DNA of 64,000 nt from an uncultured Erysipelotrichaceae bacterium. GTDB lineage: Bacteria > Bacillota_I > Bacilli_A > Erysipelotrichales > Coprobacillaceae. Shown here piece after piece: positions 42,656-50,544 of this stretch (position 1 is its first letter; each line of letters opens with the position of its first letter). Where the stretch lies: the NCBI GenBank assembly GCA_900538465.1, contig UPXV01000001.1, positions 1 to 64,000 of the forward strand. Direction: 5' to 3'. The translations under genes and the position numbers were made by a program. The notes under the pieces are model-generated. The model was not told where the DNA came from, did not search any database, and saw only the letters and a program-made list of their open reading frames with translations.

Positions 42656-43927
42656 ATGGTTAATAATGTGTTTGTCCAGTGTAATGCTTGCAAAATGAAG
42701 ATAAATCTTCGGGCTCAGATTGGATTTTTTGATATTCCCTTTCATGTTCATTGCCCTAAGTGTCATTCCACAATATGCGGAAAAGTGTTTGTGGAAGATA
42801 ATAGCATCAATGTGGAAAATGCTGATATTATACAATGCGAAGATGATGAATTTTATTCAGTTGAATTATCAGCAGAATTTCCTACCAGAAAAGCAGTTTA
42901 CAAGAAAATAGCCGATATTGAGCTTTCTCCATATATGAGAAATCATATTTTTTACGGGAGCGATGAGAATGCAATCAAGCAAACTCAAGCAACCATGTAT
43001 TTTGCTAATTTTGTTAAGTTTGAATTGAGTGAGATGAAACAAAATTTTAAATTATTTTGGAATAATCAAGATAAGATACTTTTTACAAGAATTAGGGACA
43101 TGATTAAACAGCACCCTCACATTCCTTTTTCAGAAGTAAACAACAATTTTGATGCGGCAGTAGCTTTACACCAACTCTTGCTTACCACAACAGGCATTTC
43201 AATTATTATTGGCAGAGATAGTTTGAGAGAGTATACAGAAATAGGAAAATTAGTGATTGGAAGCAAAAATCACTTTGCCCAGATTAGCGACTTTATTATT
43301 AATGGTAAAATTGATTTTAACAGCATTGAAATAAAAGGATTTAAACTAATTGAATTATTTGCCAAAGTATATGAGCAGCTAATTCCCGTAATAGCTCTTA
43401 AAAATGGAGAATGCATTGAAAATGTCGATAAAAAGCAATATGGTATCATGACAGCTAATTTCGACGAACTAACTGACTTTTACGCCAAAAGCTATGAATG
43501 GGTAGTTGATAATCTTAAAATAATTTTAGGATTGAATAACATTTTTGTTAGGAATGATTCAGCAAAGTGCGTTAATGGCAAGACATATCAAGATTTCATT
43601 AAGGAATCTAATGGGAATAAAATGAAAAGTGGATATATAGATGAAAAAGAACCATTTAGCAGACCTATTAGTAGTTTAAATAATCGAGTTAGGAACGCCA
43701 TTCAACATTTTGATAGTGATATTGACTATGAAACACAGTTGATTACTTTCAATGATAGAAACAAGTCCGTTGATTTGTATTTGATAGATTTTGCAGATTT
43801 ATGTATAGAAAATTTTCGCATCATGTTTTATGTATTAGAGTTAGTATATAACTTAAGAAAATTAGATTTTATACAAAAAAGGATTGCTCCGAGCTTTGTT
43901 ACAAATCGAATAAAAGTAGGTGAGTAA
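42656..43927 (+). CDS. Zinc-ribbon HEPN-domain protein, putative defence RNase
   Basis: 423 residues. The N-terminal zinc ribbon is C-N-A-C (residues 9-12) ... C-P-K-C (33-36). A long helical middle has no recognised motif. The C-terminal region (about 340-400) has N-N-R-V-R-N-A-I-Q-H-F-D, which contains the R-x4-H motif (with the frequent R-N start) of HEPN ribonucleases. A GAGAGGAGG site precedes. The TAA at 43925-43927 is followed in the same frame, two codons later, by a SEC-C micro-ORF, so the ancestral protein may have ended in SEC-C. It is followed by a second HEPN-like gene. Probably an abortive-infection or toxin-type RNase; not recognised as a named system. Confidence 0.6.
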   Translation: MVNNVFVQCNACKMKINLRAQIGFFDIPFHVHCPKCHSTICGKVFVEDNSINVENADIIQCEDDEFYSVELSAEFPTRKAVYKKIADIELSPYMRNHIFYGSDENAIKQTQATMYFANFVKFELSEMKQNFKLFWNNQDKILFTRIRDMIKQHPHIPFSEVNNNFDAAVALHQLLLTTTGISIIIGRDSLREYTEIGKLVIGSKNHFAQISDFIINGKIDFNSIEIKGFKLIELFAKVYEQLIPVIALKNGECIENVDKKQYGIMTANFDELTDFYAKSYEWVVDNLKIILGLNNIFVRNDSAKCVNGKTYQDFIKESNGNKMKSGYIDEKEPFSRPISSLNNRVRNAIQHFDSDIDYETQLITFNDRNKSVDLYLIDFADLCIENFRIMFYVLELVYNLRKLDFIQKRIAPSFVTNRIKVGE

Positions 43928-43933
43928 CAGTAC

Positions 43934-44011
43934 ATGAAAAGGAAAATCGGAAGAAATGAACCTTGTCAGTGCGGTAGTGGTAAAAAATATAAGCGATGTT
44001 GCGGTAAATAA
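43934..44011 (+). CDS. SEC-C zinc-motif micro-ORF (25 aa)
   Basis: Encodes M-K-R-K-I-G-R-N-E-P-C-Q-C-G-S-G-K-K-Y-K-R-C-C-G-K, a complete SEC-C motif (C-x-C-x8-C-C) as found at the C-terminus of SecA and many accessory proteins. It is in the same frame as the upstream HEPN gene, separated by TAA CAG TAC. It has only a poor ribosome binding site, so it is either a detached C-terminal domain created by a CAA-to-TAA change or is reached by read-through. Confidence 0.65.
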   Translation: MKRKIGRNEPCQCGSGKKYKRCCGK

Positions 44012-44040
44012 TTCGATTTTATATATTAGGAGGTACAAGT

Positions 44041-45258
44041 GTGGATTACGATTTCAAATGGATACGCCCGAATATATCATTATATCATATAGATAAAGGC
44101 TGCTCATTTCCAATAGCATTATTAAATAGTGGGAACTTGGCTAATGACTTTTATAAATATGCAGAAGATTTTTTTAATGCGGCTGAGAGCGTAATTCATT
44201 ATTTGTGTGAAGAAGCTGCTGAAAGAGAAGATATAGCAAAACTTGACTTGTGGTATTTTGCTATGGTTTATATGTACAGGCAAAGCATAGAACTTCTTTT
44301 GAAAGCAAATATTTTTAAGATTGTTATCTCTGAGAATGATAGAAAAAAAATAATTGGAAATGTCCGCCACGACCTCAAGCAAGGATATGATAAATTATTA
44401 GAATTAAAGGATTTAGAAGAAGCAGATAATGCCAATGCGAATTGGTTAAGGAAGTATTTAGCGGATATTTCTCGTATTGATAAGGAATCGGATATGTTTC
44501 GATACCCTTTCAGCAACAACCTAAATGTTTTATTCGATAAGCAGACTCATATTTCTTTAGTGGCAACTCATGATAATATGAACAAAGCTTATAATATTTT
44601 GAGTGAGCTATATAAAACAGGACACTTTACAGAACAAGCATATGAGGCATACTTACCACAGCTAATTATTGAGGGAGGACATTATTATCAGCAGAGTGTT
44701 GTAGGCTATAAATATGCCCAACGTTCTTTCTATCCCTACTATTCCTCTTATGAAGAGGTGGGTAATTTTTTGAGAGAAAAGATTTTGAATGACAATAAAA
44801 AAGAATTTTTTATGCCGATGTGTTATATGTATCGCAATGCAGTTGAACTTGGACTAAAAAGAATAATTATTGAAGATAGCCACATAGATAGGATAAGAGC
44901 ATTAAAAATACTCCAACGTAAAAAACATAGTATTCTCGGACTTTGGAATAGTATTGTTGATGAAGTTGACAAATATTCTAATGTACCAGACGATGATACT
45001 ACATTAAATGATACGAGAAAATATATTCAAGCACTTCATGATTTTGACCAAAGCTCTGATTTGTTTAGGTATCCATGCGATAAAAACTTGAAGATATATT
45101 TTTCAGAAGAAAAAGTATTAGATATAGAAAATGTATCATCGTGTTTTGAAGAATTATGCAATTTCTTAGATGCTGTTGACAGTATGCTAAGTGAGATTAA
45201 AGACTATGAAGCGGAAATGGTGGCAGAAATGGCAAGTTACTATGATGATTATTATTAA
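44041..45258 (+). CDS. Tandem-duplicated HEPN-like helical protein
   Basis: 405 residues from a GTG start behind TTAGGAGGT. The protein is an internal duplication. Half 1 has M-V-Y-M-Y-R-Q-S-I-E-L-L-L-K (about 80), R-H-D-L-K (about 110) and S-D-M-F-R-Y-P-F-S-N-N-L (about 152). Half 2 has M-C-Y-M-Y-R-N-A-V-E-L-G-L-K (about 260), K-K-H-S-I-L (about 298) and S-D-L-F-R-Y-P-C-D-K-N-L (about 340). The Y-R-x-x-(I/V)-E-L-x-L-K ... H pattern resembles HEPN domains. It is directly downstream of the HEPN/SEC-C gene and followed by a terminator, so the two form a short operon. Function is unknown; perhaps a partner or regulator. Confidence 0.65.
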   Translation: MDYDFKWIRPNISLYHIDKGCSFPIALLNSGNLANDFYKYAEDFFNAAESVIHYLCEEAAEREDIAKLDLWYFAMVYMYRQSIELLLKANIFKIVISENDRKKIIGNVRHDLKQGYDKLLELKDLEEADNANANWLRKYLADISRIDKESDMFRYPFSNNLNVLFDKQTHISLVATHDNMNKAYNILSELYKTGHFTEQAYEAYLPQLIIEGGHYYQQSVVGYKYAQRSFYPYYSSYEEVGNFLREKILNDNKKEFFMPMCYMYRNAVELGLKRIIIEDSHIDRIRALKILQRKKHSILGLWNSIVDEVDKYSNVPDDDTTLNDTRKYIQALHDFDQSSDLFRYPCDKNLKIYFSEEKVLDIENVSSCFEELCNFLDAVDSMLSEIKDYEAEMVAEMASYYDDYY

Positions 45259-45271
45259 AGATTTTTACATA

Positions 45272-45310
45272 GTCGAGAGGATTTCTTAACGGAAAATCCC
45301 TCGGCTTTTT
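45272..45310 (+). terminator. Rho-independent terminator
   Basis: GTCGAGAGGATTT / AAATCCCTCGGC around CTTAACGGA, then five T. It ends the HEPN-pair transcript. Confidence 0.8.
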
Positions 45311-45336
45311 CTATTTTTGGAGGTGATGAATTTGAA

Positions 45337-45911
45337 ATGAGAAGCAACAGACCCTATGTGCAGATTGACCCTGCCGTGATAGAGCAGGCACGGCAGATGG
45401 ACTTGTTGACCTACTTGCAGCACTATGAGCCGAGCAATTTAAGGCGTATCGCAGGCAATGTTTACTGCACCAGAGAACACGACAGCTTGAAGATTTCCAA
45501 CGGCAAATGGTATTGGTGGTCGAGAGGTTTCAGCGGCGTTTCCGCCCTTGATTATCTCATCAAGGTCAAGGAATATTCCTTTGTGGAAGTCGTACAGACC
45601 CTCACAGGCGAGGTCGGTCATTGGATACCGCCCCCCCTAATCCGAAGAAAGACGAACCAAAAGAACTGCTTTTACTGAGAAAAACAAGAACTGTGACAGA
45701 GTGATAAAGTACCTTTTCGGGCGTGGCATTAACAACTATCAACTCATACAGGACTGCGTTGTGGACAGTACGATTTTTGAAAGTGCCGAATACCACAACG
45801 TTGTTTTTGTGGGCAAGGACGAAAGCGGAACGCCAAAGTATGTAGCCTGCCGCAGCACTATCAGCAGCACTTTTAAGGGCGACACTTCGGGCAGCGACAA
45901 CAAGCGGAAAA
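45337..45911 (+). pseudogene. DUF3991/CHC2-zinc-finger-type conjugative element protein, broken
   Basis: The ATG at 45337 behind TTGGAGGTG opens a 113-residue frame: D-L-L-T-Y-L-Q-H-Y-E-P, Y-C-T-R-E-H-D-S-L-K-I-S-N-G-K-W-Y-W-W-S-R-G, A-L-D-Y-L-I-K-V. This is the N-terminus of the primase-like DUF3991/Toprim proteins of ICEs. A frameshift near 45650 moves it to the frame that reads I-K-Y-L-F-G-R-G-I-N-N-Y and A-E-Y-H-N-V-V-F-V-G-K-D (45701-45910). At about 45911 the homology stops and recombinase sequence begins. GC content is clearly higher than the chromosome. Confidence 0.7.
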
Positions 45912-47209
45912 CTCTTAATATCAGTTCTCTCTGCTGTCGCGGAAATTGAGAGAGAAAATATTATTGAGCAGACAATGAATGGATGCAGGGAAAAAGCCAG
46001 ACAGGGCGGTTGGAATGGTGGATTTGCCTCATACGGATATTATCTTGAGAATAATCAGCTTTTTATAGAAGAAACGGAAGCTAAGGCTATTCGTATTATC
46101 TTTGAGAAATTTGGTAATTCTGATATTGGACTTGGCGGAGTGGCGAAATATCTTAATCTTCAAGGAATTAAAAAGATACCACACCAGAATGGAAACTTGA
46201 AGCAGCCATCTTATACGGCAGATATTAGATAACTCCGTTTATTGCGGTAAAATTGCATACGGAAGAAGAACAAGAGAGAAAGTAAAAGGAATTAAAAAAG
46301 AGTACAAGCAAGTTCACACTGATGATTATATTTTAGAGGATGGACAGCACGAAGGTATTGTTAGTGAGGAACTATGAGAAATGGTTCGTGTAAAGCGTAT
46401 CGCCACATGAATTAAACAACCGTCATAGGTTGGTAAAGACAGGTCACATCTCTTAACAGGTGTATTGAAATGCCCTATGTGTGGAAGCTTAATGTATACT
46501 AACAAACACGCTTGGACAAATAAAGACGGCACATATAAGGAAGTTTACTATTATATATGCGGCAGAAATAATCAAGAGCGAGGACATCATTGTGATTATA
46601 AGGCTTCTTTGAGAAAAATGGATATTGAGCCGCTTGTTATCGAAGCAGTCAAAGAATTGGTAAGTGACAAAAATTTTGTCAGAGAAATAAAAAGCAGAAT
46701 TGGAATACAGAGAGATACAAGCGATGTTGATAAGGAAATTGCAAATTATGAAAGTAAGCTGAAGGAGGTCGATTTAAATAAGGCTCGTCTGGAACGCGAG
46801 ATAGATAATCTTCCTGCTGATGCCCGTTACCGTGAGAGAAAAATCCACGATATGACATTAAGGCTCGATGGGCTGTACGATAGATACGATTGTAGAGTTA
46901 GAGGAACGAATTGAGGATGCAAAATTACGAAGAAGCTCTATTGAAATGGAAACTATTACGCTGGAGAACGTTTATAAAATTATGAAGAATTTTGGAAAAC
47001 TCTATGCTATAATGAGTAATGAAGAAAAGAAAAGTGTTATTTCTTATCTTATAAAAGAAATTCAGATATACCCAAACGGAGAGTCGGAAATGCCTTTGAA
47101 ATCAATAGAGTTCAATTTTTCGATATATCGTGACGGTGAGGAAGTAAGGAAAGTTTTGTGGGAAAGAGGTAATATTGTTGAGACGGTTGTGCTCTTGACC
47201 CGTAAATAG
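45912..47209 (+). pseudogene. Large serine recombinase (site-specific integrase), broken and N-terminally truncated
   Basis: It begins inside the resolvase domain (L-L-I-S-V-L-S-A-V-A-E-I-E-R-E-N-I), so the catalytic serine end is missing. It runs on as the recombinase domain (A-R-Q-G-G-W-N-G-G-F-A), shifts frame near 46225, carries stops at 46376-46378 and further on to about 46430, then continues with the zinc ribbon C-P-M-C-G ... C-G-R-N (46465 on) and a coiled coil. It shifts again near 46880 and ends V-E-T-V-V-L-L-T-R-K at 47209. The C-terminal codons match the rlmD end, as expected for an integrase whose gene spans the attachment site. It cannot be functional. Confidence 0.85.
47177..47203 (+). 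repeat. Right att-like repeat
   Basis: Begins GTTGAGACGGTTGT; imperfect copy of 37864-37890. Encodes V-E-T-V-V-L-L at the end of the recombinase remnant. Confidence 0.6.
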
Positions 47210-47324
47210 GATATGGAACGAATCGACATTGAAATTTGAAATGATAGTGAATAAGGAAGATGTGAAGAGGAACACATTCCATTTTCAATAACCAAATAGA
47301 ATTCACTATTCAAAACATATTTAC

Positions 47325-47560
47325 TCATTGACTTTCATTTCCTTTTTTACATGATTTTAAGATAATCGATTGTCTTTCTTCTTCCTCAAATATGATTTCA
47401 TTCATTTTAGGAAAATCTAATAATTCAGATACAGTCATTACCAAACTGAGAGTTAGCTTATGCAAGGTTTTCAGTTTGGGATTTTTTGTCTTTCCAGACA
47501 TGATATTTTCCGCTGTCTACTGTGTAATGCTAGATAAGGTAGGCTATTCAAATTTACTAA
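47325..47560 (-). pseudogene. XRE-type HTH regulator remnant
   Basis: On the minus strand, 47501-47325 reads M-S-G-K-T-K-N-P-K-L-K-T-L-H-K-L, then M-T-V-S-E-L-L-D-F-P-K-M-N-E to a stop. This is the recognition-helix end and tail of a small XRE repressor. The preceding helices are only found in shifted frames with stops (up to about 47560), so the gene is decayed. Confidence 0.65.
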
Positions 47561-47579
47561 AGGTGAATATGAATTTATT

Positions 47580-48061
47580 ATGGAAATGATTCAGTTCCAC
47601 TTACTAAGGGGAAAGATGGATATAGAAAAGCATATGTGTAGGTTGTATGAGAAGTTTATACTTGAATATTATAGCTGTCACTATCCTGAATCACAGATTT
47701 CTTGGTCGGTAGATGATGGTATTAGGACGATGCTTCCGATTATGTAAAGTGATATTCATTTGCAAAAAAAATCGTTTTGATTATTGATGCAAAGTATTGA
47801 AACCATACGACACGAACACATTATGACAAACATATACTTCATTCAAATAAGATGTATCTGATTTTAGCTATGTTACGAAACGCGATTAAAGTGGCTGCAA
47901 TGCTTCTATATGCAAAAATGGAAGAGGAAATTCAACTGGGTAATGTGTGTCAGATTCATGAAAATCAGATAATGGTAAGAACACTGGATTTGAATTTACC
48001 ATTTATGGATATTGCAAAACAATCGAGCGCTATTGCGAAAACGCACTTAGAGATCGAATAA
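47580..48061 (+). pseudogene. McrC-like restriction protein remnant
   Basis: The C-terminal half of McrC (5-methylcytosine restriction partner). R-L-Y-E-K-F-I-L-E-Y-Y and D-D-G-I-R-T-M-L-P-I-M run to a stop at 47747. Then, in another frame, come V-L-I-I-D-A-K-Y (the D-x-K nuclease core), Y-D-K-H-I-L-H-S-N-K, M-L-L-Y-A-K-M-E-E-E-I-Q and R-T-L-D-L-N-L-P-F. There are several frameshifts and stops and no McrB-like GTPase, so it is inactive. It lies just outside the rlmD element's right end, in the same graveyard. Confidence 0.75.
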
Positions 48062-48779
48062 ATATGAAATAATGTTTTTAGATAAATGGGAATGTGAGAA
48101 CCGTAATTTTAGATAACGGGATAAAAAAGAAACGACCTATTTATCAACAGTTGTTGAAAAAACTATTTTAAATTCAGACTTATGGAACAGAAATTTAGTT
48201 AACGTATTAAATACAAATTAGATAACTAGACAGGGAGTGCAAATAAAACATTGGAAAAATGTAAAGAATGTGATGACTAGTGAAGAATGAATTTATGGAA
48301 TATGCATCAATTGAAAAACCAGTAATTTGTTTCAACAAAATAAATTCATAATTTAAAGACATATGAAATATAAAGAATATTTTTGATGAAGGGGAATTGG
48401 TGAAAGAGGCAACTGTTGCAAAATTTGCAACAGTTCAAAATAAAGCAAGTAGACTAGTAGAAAGGGCTATAGAGCATTTGCATTTAATGGAAGCTCTTTT
48501 TTATTACCATTATTATCAACTATATTTTTGATAATAACATATTTATACTGTTCATTCTTAATTCGACCTTTCTCATAGTAACTTTTCTTTCAGATAAGAA
48601 GTTAACCATACTATATTTTATAGATAATGTAATTATTTATTGGGGCATTTTCAACTTTGGTACATTAAGACATTATCATATTTGTTTCACAACAAAAAGA
48701 AATATTTCTTAAAAATGGTATACAATTTATGGAATTTGTTATATAGTAATACAAGCATTATAAAAAATGGAGGTTCAAG
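48062..48779 (+). other. 718-base region without an intact gene
   Basis: AT-rich decayed sequence. An open stretch at about 48388-48536 reads E-G-E-L-V-K-E-A-T-V-A-K-F-A-T-V-Q-N-K-A and further helices, possibly the winged-helix tail of a lost gene. A perfect palindrome (48411-48435) lies inside it. The last 100 bases should carry the uppP promoter, but no clear -35/-10 pair is seen. Confidence 0.5.
48411..48435. repeat. Perfect palindrome
   Basis: AACTGTTGCAAA and its exact complement flank one central A. There is no T run, so it is not a terminator. Confidence 0.8.
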
Positions 48780-49625
48780 ATGTTAGAAATATTGAAAGCT
48801 ATCTTGTTCGGTATTGTTGAAGGAGTAACAGAATGGTTACCAATTAGTAGTACTGGACATATGATTTTATTAGATGAATTTATTAAATTAGATGTAAGTC
48901 CAGAGTTTTATAGCATGTTTCAAGTGGTGATTCAACTTGGGGCTATTATGGCAGTTGTTGTGTTGTTTTGGAATGATTTCTTTCCATTTGGAAAAAAGAA
49001 CAACAAACAACCAATGAGTACATCTGGAATTTTATCTTATGTCAAAATGGATAAGATTATGTTATGGTTAAAGATCTTAGTTGCTTGTGTACCTGCTGCG
49101 ATTGTAGGAATTTTATTTGATGAACAATTAGAAGCGTTGTTCTATAATTATCAAACTGTTTCTATTGCGTTGATTGTTTTTGGTATTGCCTTTATTGTGA
49201 TTGAAAATAGAAATAAGGGTCATCAATCAAAAATTAACACATTAACAGATATTACCTTTAATACAGCTTTCTTGATTGGGATTTTCCAATTGATTGCTGC
49301 AATTTTCCCTGGAACATCTCGTTCCGGAGCAACTATTGTAGGAGCATTATTACTTGGTGTTTCTAGAACTGTCGCAGCTGAATTTACATTCTTTTTGGCA
49401 ATTCCAGTTATGTTTGGAGCTTCTTTATTGAAAATTTTAAAATTTGGTTTGGTTTTTACAACAAGTGAAGCTATTATTTTAGCAATTGGTATGATTGTGG
49501 CTTTCCTTGTTTCTGTACTTATTATTCAATTTTTAATGGGATATATTAAAAAACATGACTTTAAAGTTTTTGGATGGTACCGTATTGTTTTAGGAATTGT
49601 TGTATTAATTTATTTTATGTTTTAA
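48780..49625 (+). CDS. uppP: Undecaprenyl-diphosphatase UppP (BacA)
   Basis: A 281-residue, eight-helix integral membrane phosphatase that recycles undecaprenyl pyrophosphate for peptidoglycan synthesis; also gives bacitracin resistance. It has G-I-V-E-G-V-T-E-W-L-P-I-S-S-T-G-H (about 11-27) with the catalytic E and H, and P-G-T-S-R-S-G-A-T (about 177-185). TGGAGG precedes the ATG. Monocistronic with its own terminator. Confidence 0.95.
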   Translation: MLEILKAILFGIVEGVTEWLPISSTGHMILLDEFIKLDVSPEFYSMFQVVIQLGAIMAVVVLFWNDFFPFGKKNNKQPMSTSGILSYVKMDKIMLWLKILVACVPAAIVGILFDEQLEALFYNYQTVSIALIVFGIAFIVIENRNKGHQSKINTLTDITFNTAFLIGIFQLIAAIFPGTSRSGATIVGALLLGVSRTVAAEFTFFLAIPVMFGASLLKILKFGLVFTTSEAIILAIGMIVAFLVSVLIIQFLMGYIKKHDFKVFGWYRIVLGIVVLIYFMF

Positions 49626-49657
49626 AAACACGAGCGAATCGTGTTTTCTTTTTTTAG
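49624..49657 (+). terminator. Rho-independent terminator
   Basis: AAAACACGA / TCGTGTTTT around GCGAA, then a long T run. Confidence 0.9.
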
Positions 49658-49696
49658 ATTTTCAGTTACAATAAAGGAAGAAAGAAGGGAATAATC

Positions 49697-50041
49697 ATGG
49701 CAGAATATATTCAAGAATTAAAGGGAAATTATGGAGAGTTTGTCCAGTATGTTGAAGAAAGTGTTATGTCTAAAAGTATGACAGTCCATTTAGAATCAAA
49801 AAGAAAAACAATACTTAATGATGTGAAATGTACTGTAATGAGTTTTGAGAGATACAGTTATACAGGTGGGAACCGTGTTTCTATGTGTGTGACAATTCTT
49901 GGATATAATCAAGACATTCGTTTGATTGCAAATGCTGCTGGCGGAAGTCAGGCTAAGTTTTTTAAGATTAATACTTGGGGAGAGGAATCATTTTTGGAAA
50001 CTCTTATTCAACCAGTAGAAGCATATATACAAAAAGGATAA
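49697..50041 (+). CDS. DUF6054-like small protein
   Basis: A 114-residue soluble protein. The stretch F-E-R-Y-S-Y-T-G-G-N-R-V-S (about 51-63) and G-G-S-Q-A-K-F-F-K-I-N-T-W-G-E-E are, to my memory, hallmarks of DUF6054. Its fold is probably a beta-rich SRPBCC-like or similar sheet. GAAGGG precedes the ATG, and the next gene starts 7 bases after the stop, so it heads a small operon with a GNAT enzyme and a MutS-like ATPase. Function unknown. Confidence 0.65.
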   Translation: MAEYIQELKGNYGEFVQYVEESVMSKSMTVHLESKRKTILNDVKCTVMSFERYSYTGGNRVSMCVTILGYNQDIRLIANAAGGSQAKFFKINTWGEESFLETLIQPVEAYIQKG

Positions 50042-50047
50042 AATATC

Positions 50048-50533
50048 ATGCAATATATTGAGGTTAAAGAATTAGATCAAGAACTCTATGATTTTCATTG
50101 TCGTCAAAAACAATATTATCAATTGGATAAAGACAATTTTTCATATCAATCATTAAATGAAGATATTGTGTCGACACCACCTGGTTTTGAAAATCATGAA
50201 CATCATTGTTATAAAATAAATAAAGATCATCAATTGATTGGATATATTGATTATCTTGTTGGTTATCGTTATTCAATGCAACATGATTCTCATTATATTT
50301 GGATTGGTTTATTTTTGATTGATGAAAAAGTTCAAAACTGTGGCTATGGACATATCATAATACAACATTTTTTAGACCTTTGGAAAAGTCAATATAAGAG
50401 TGTTCAATTGGGATGTATGACAAATAACGAGAAAGGTTTAAGATTTTGGCAATCTTTTGGATTTGAAAAAATTGCTGAGGCTAAGGCTGGACAAAATGAT
50501 TGTATTGTCTTAGAATTACAATTAACATCTTAA
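50048..50533 (+). CDS. GNAT family N-acetyltransferase
   Basis: A 161-residue acetyltransferase. The acetyl-CoA loop is less typical (D-E-K-V-Q-N-C-G-Y-G-H-I-I), and the C-terminal G-L-R-F-W-Q-S-F-G-F-E-K turn is clear. The ribosome binding site is weak; the gene is likely translated by coupling to the DUF6054-like gene. Substrate unknown. Confidence 0.8.
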   Translation: MQYIEVKELDQELYDFHCRQKQYYQLDKDNFSYQSLNEDIVSTPPGFENHEHHCYKINKDHQLIGYIDYLVGYRYSMQHDSHYIWIGLFLIDEKVQNCGYGHIIIQHFLDLWKSQYKSVQLGCMTNNEKGLRFWQSFGFEKIAEAKAGQNDCIVLELQLTS

Positions 50534-50544
50534 AGGAGAAAACT

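Larger units (their letters stand above)
37864..47209 (+). mobile_element. Decayed integrative element inserted in the 3' end of rlmD
   Basis: The left end is in the rlmD codons for V-E-T-V-V-L-L. The right end is the last codons of a broken large serine recombinase, which also read V-E-T-V-V-L-L before a stop at 47209. Between them, base composition and codon use shift, and accessory genes, an IS110 copy and a group II intron piece lie among broken genes. The 3' end of rumA/rlmD is a known integration site of serine-recombinase ICEs in Firmicutes. Conjugation genes are gone: a DUF3991-type gene runs straight into the recombinase at about 45911, suggesting an internal deletion. The element is probably immobile. 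Confidence 0.8.

Noticed and set aside
47392..47589. Plus-strand 65-codon ORF after the recombinase remnant
   Set aside because: The opposite strand encodes the recognisable tail of an XRE regulator, so this frame is antisense noise.
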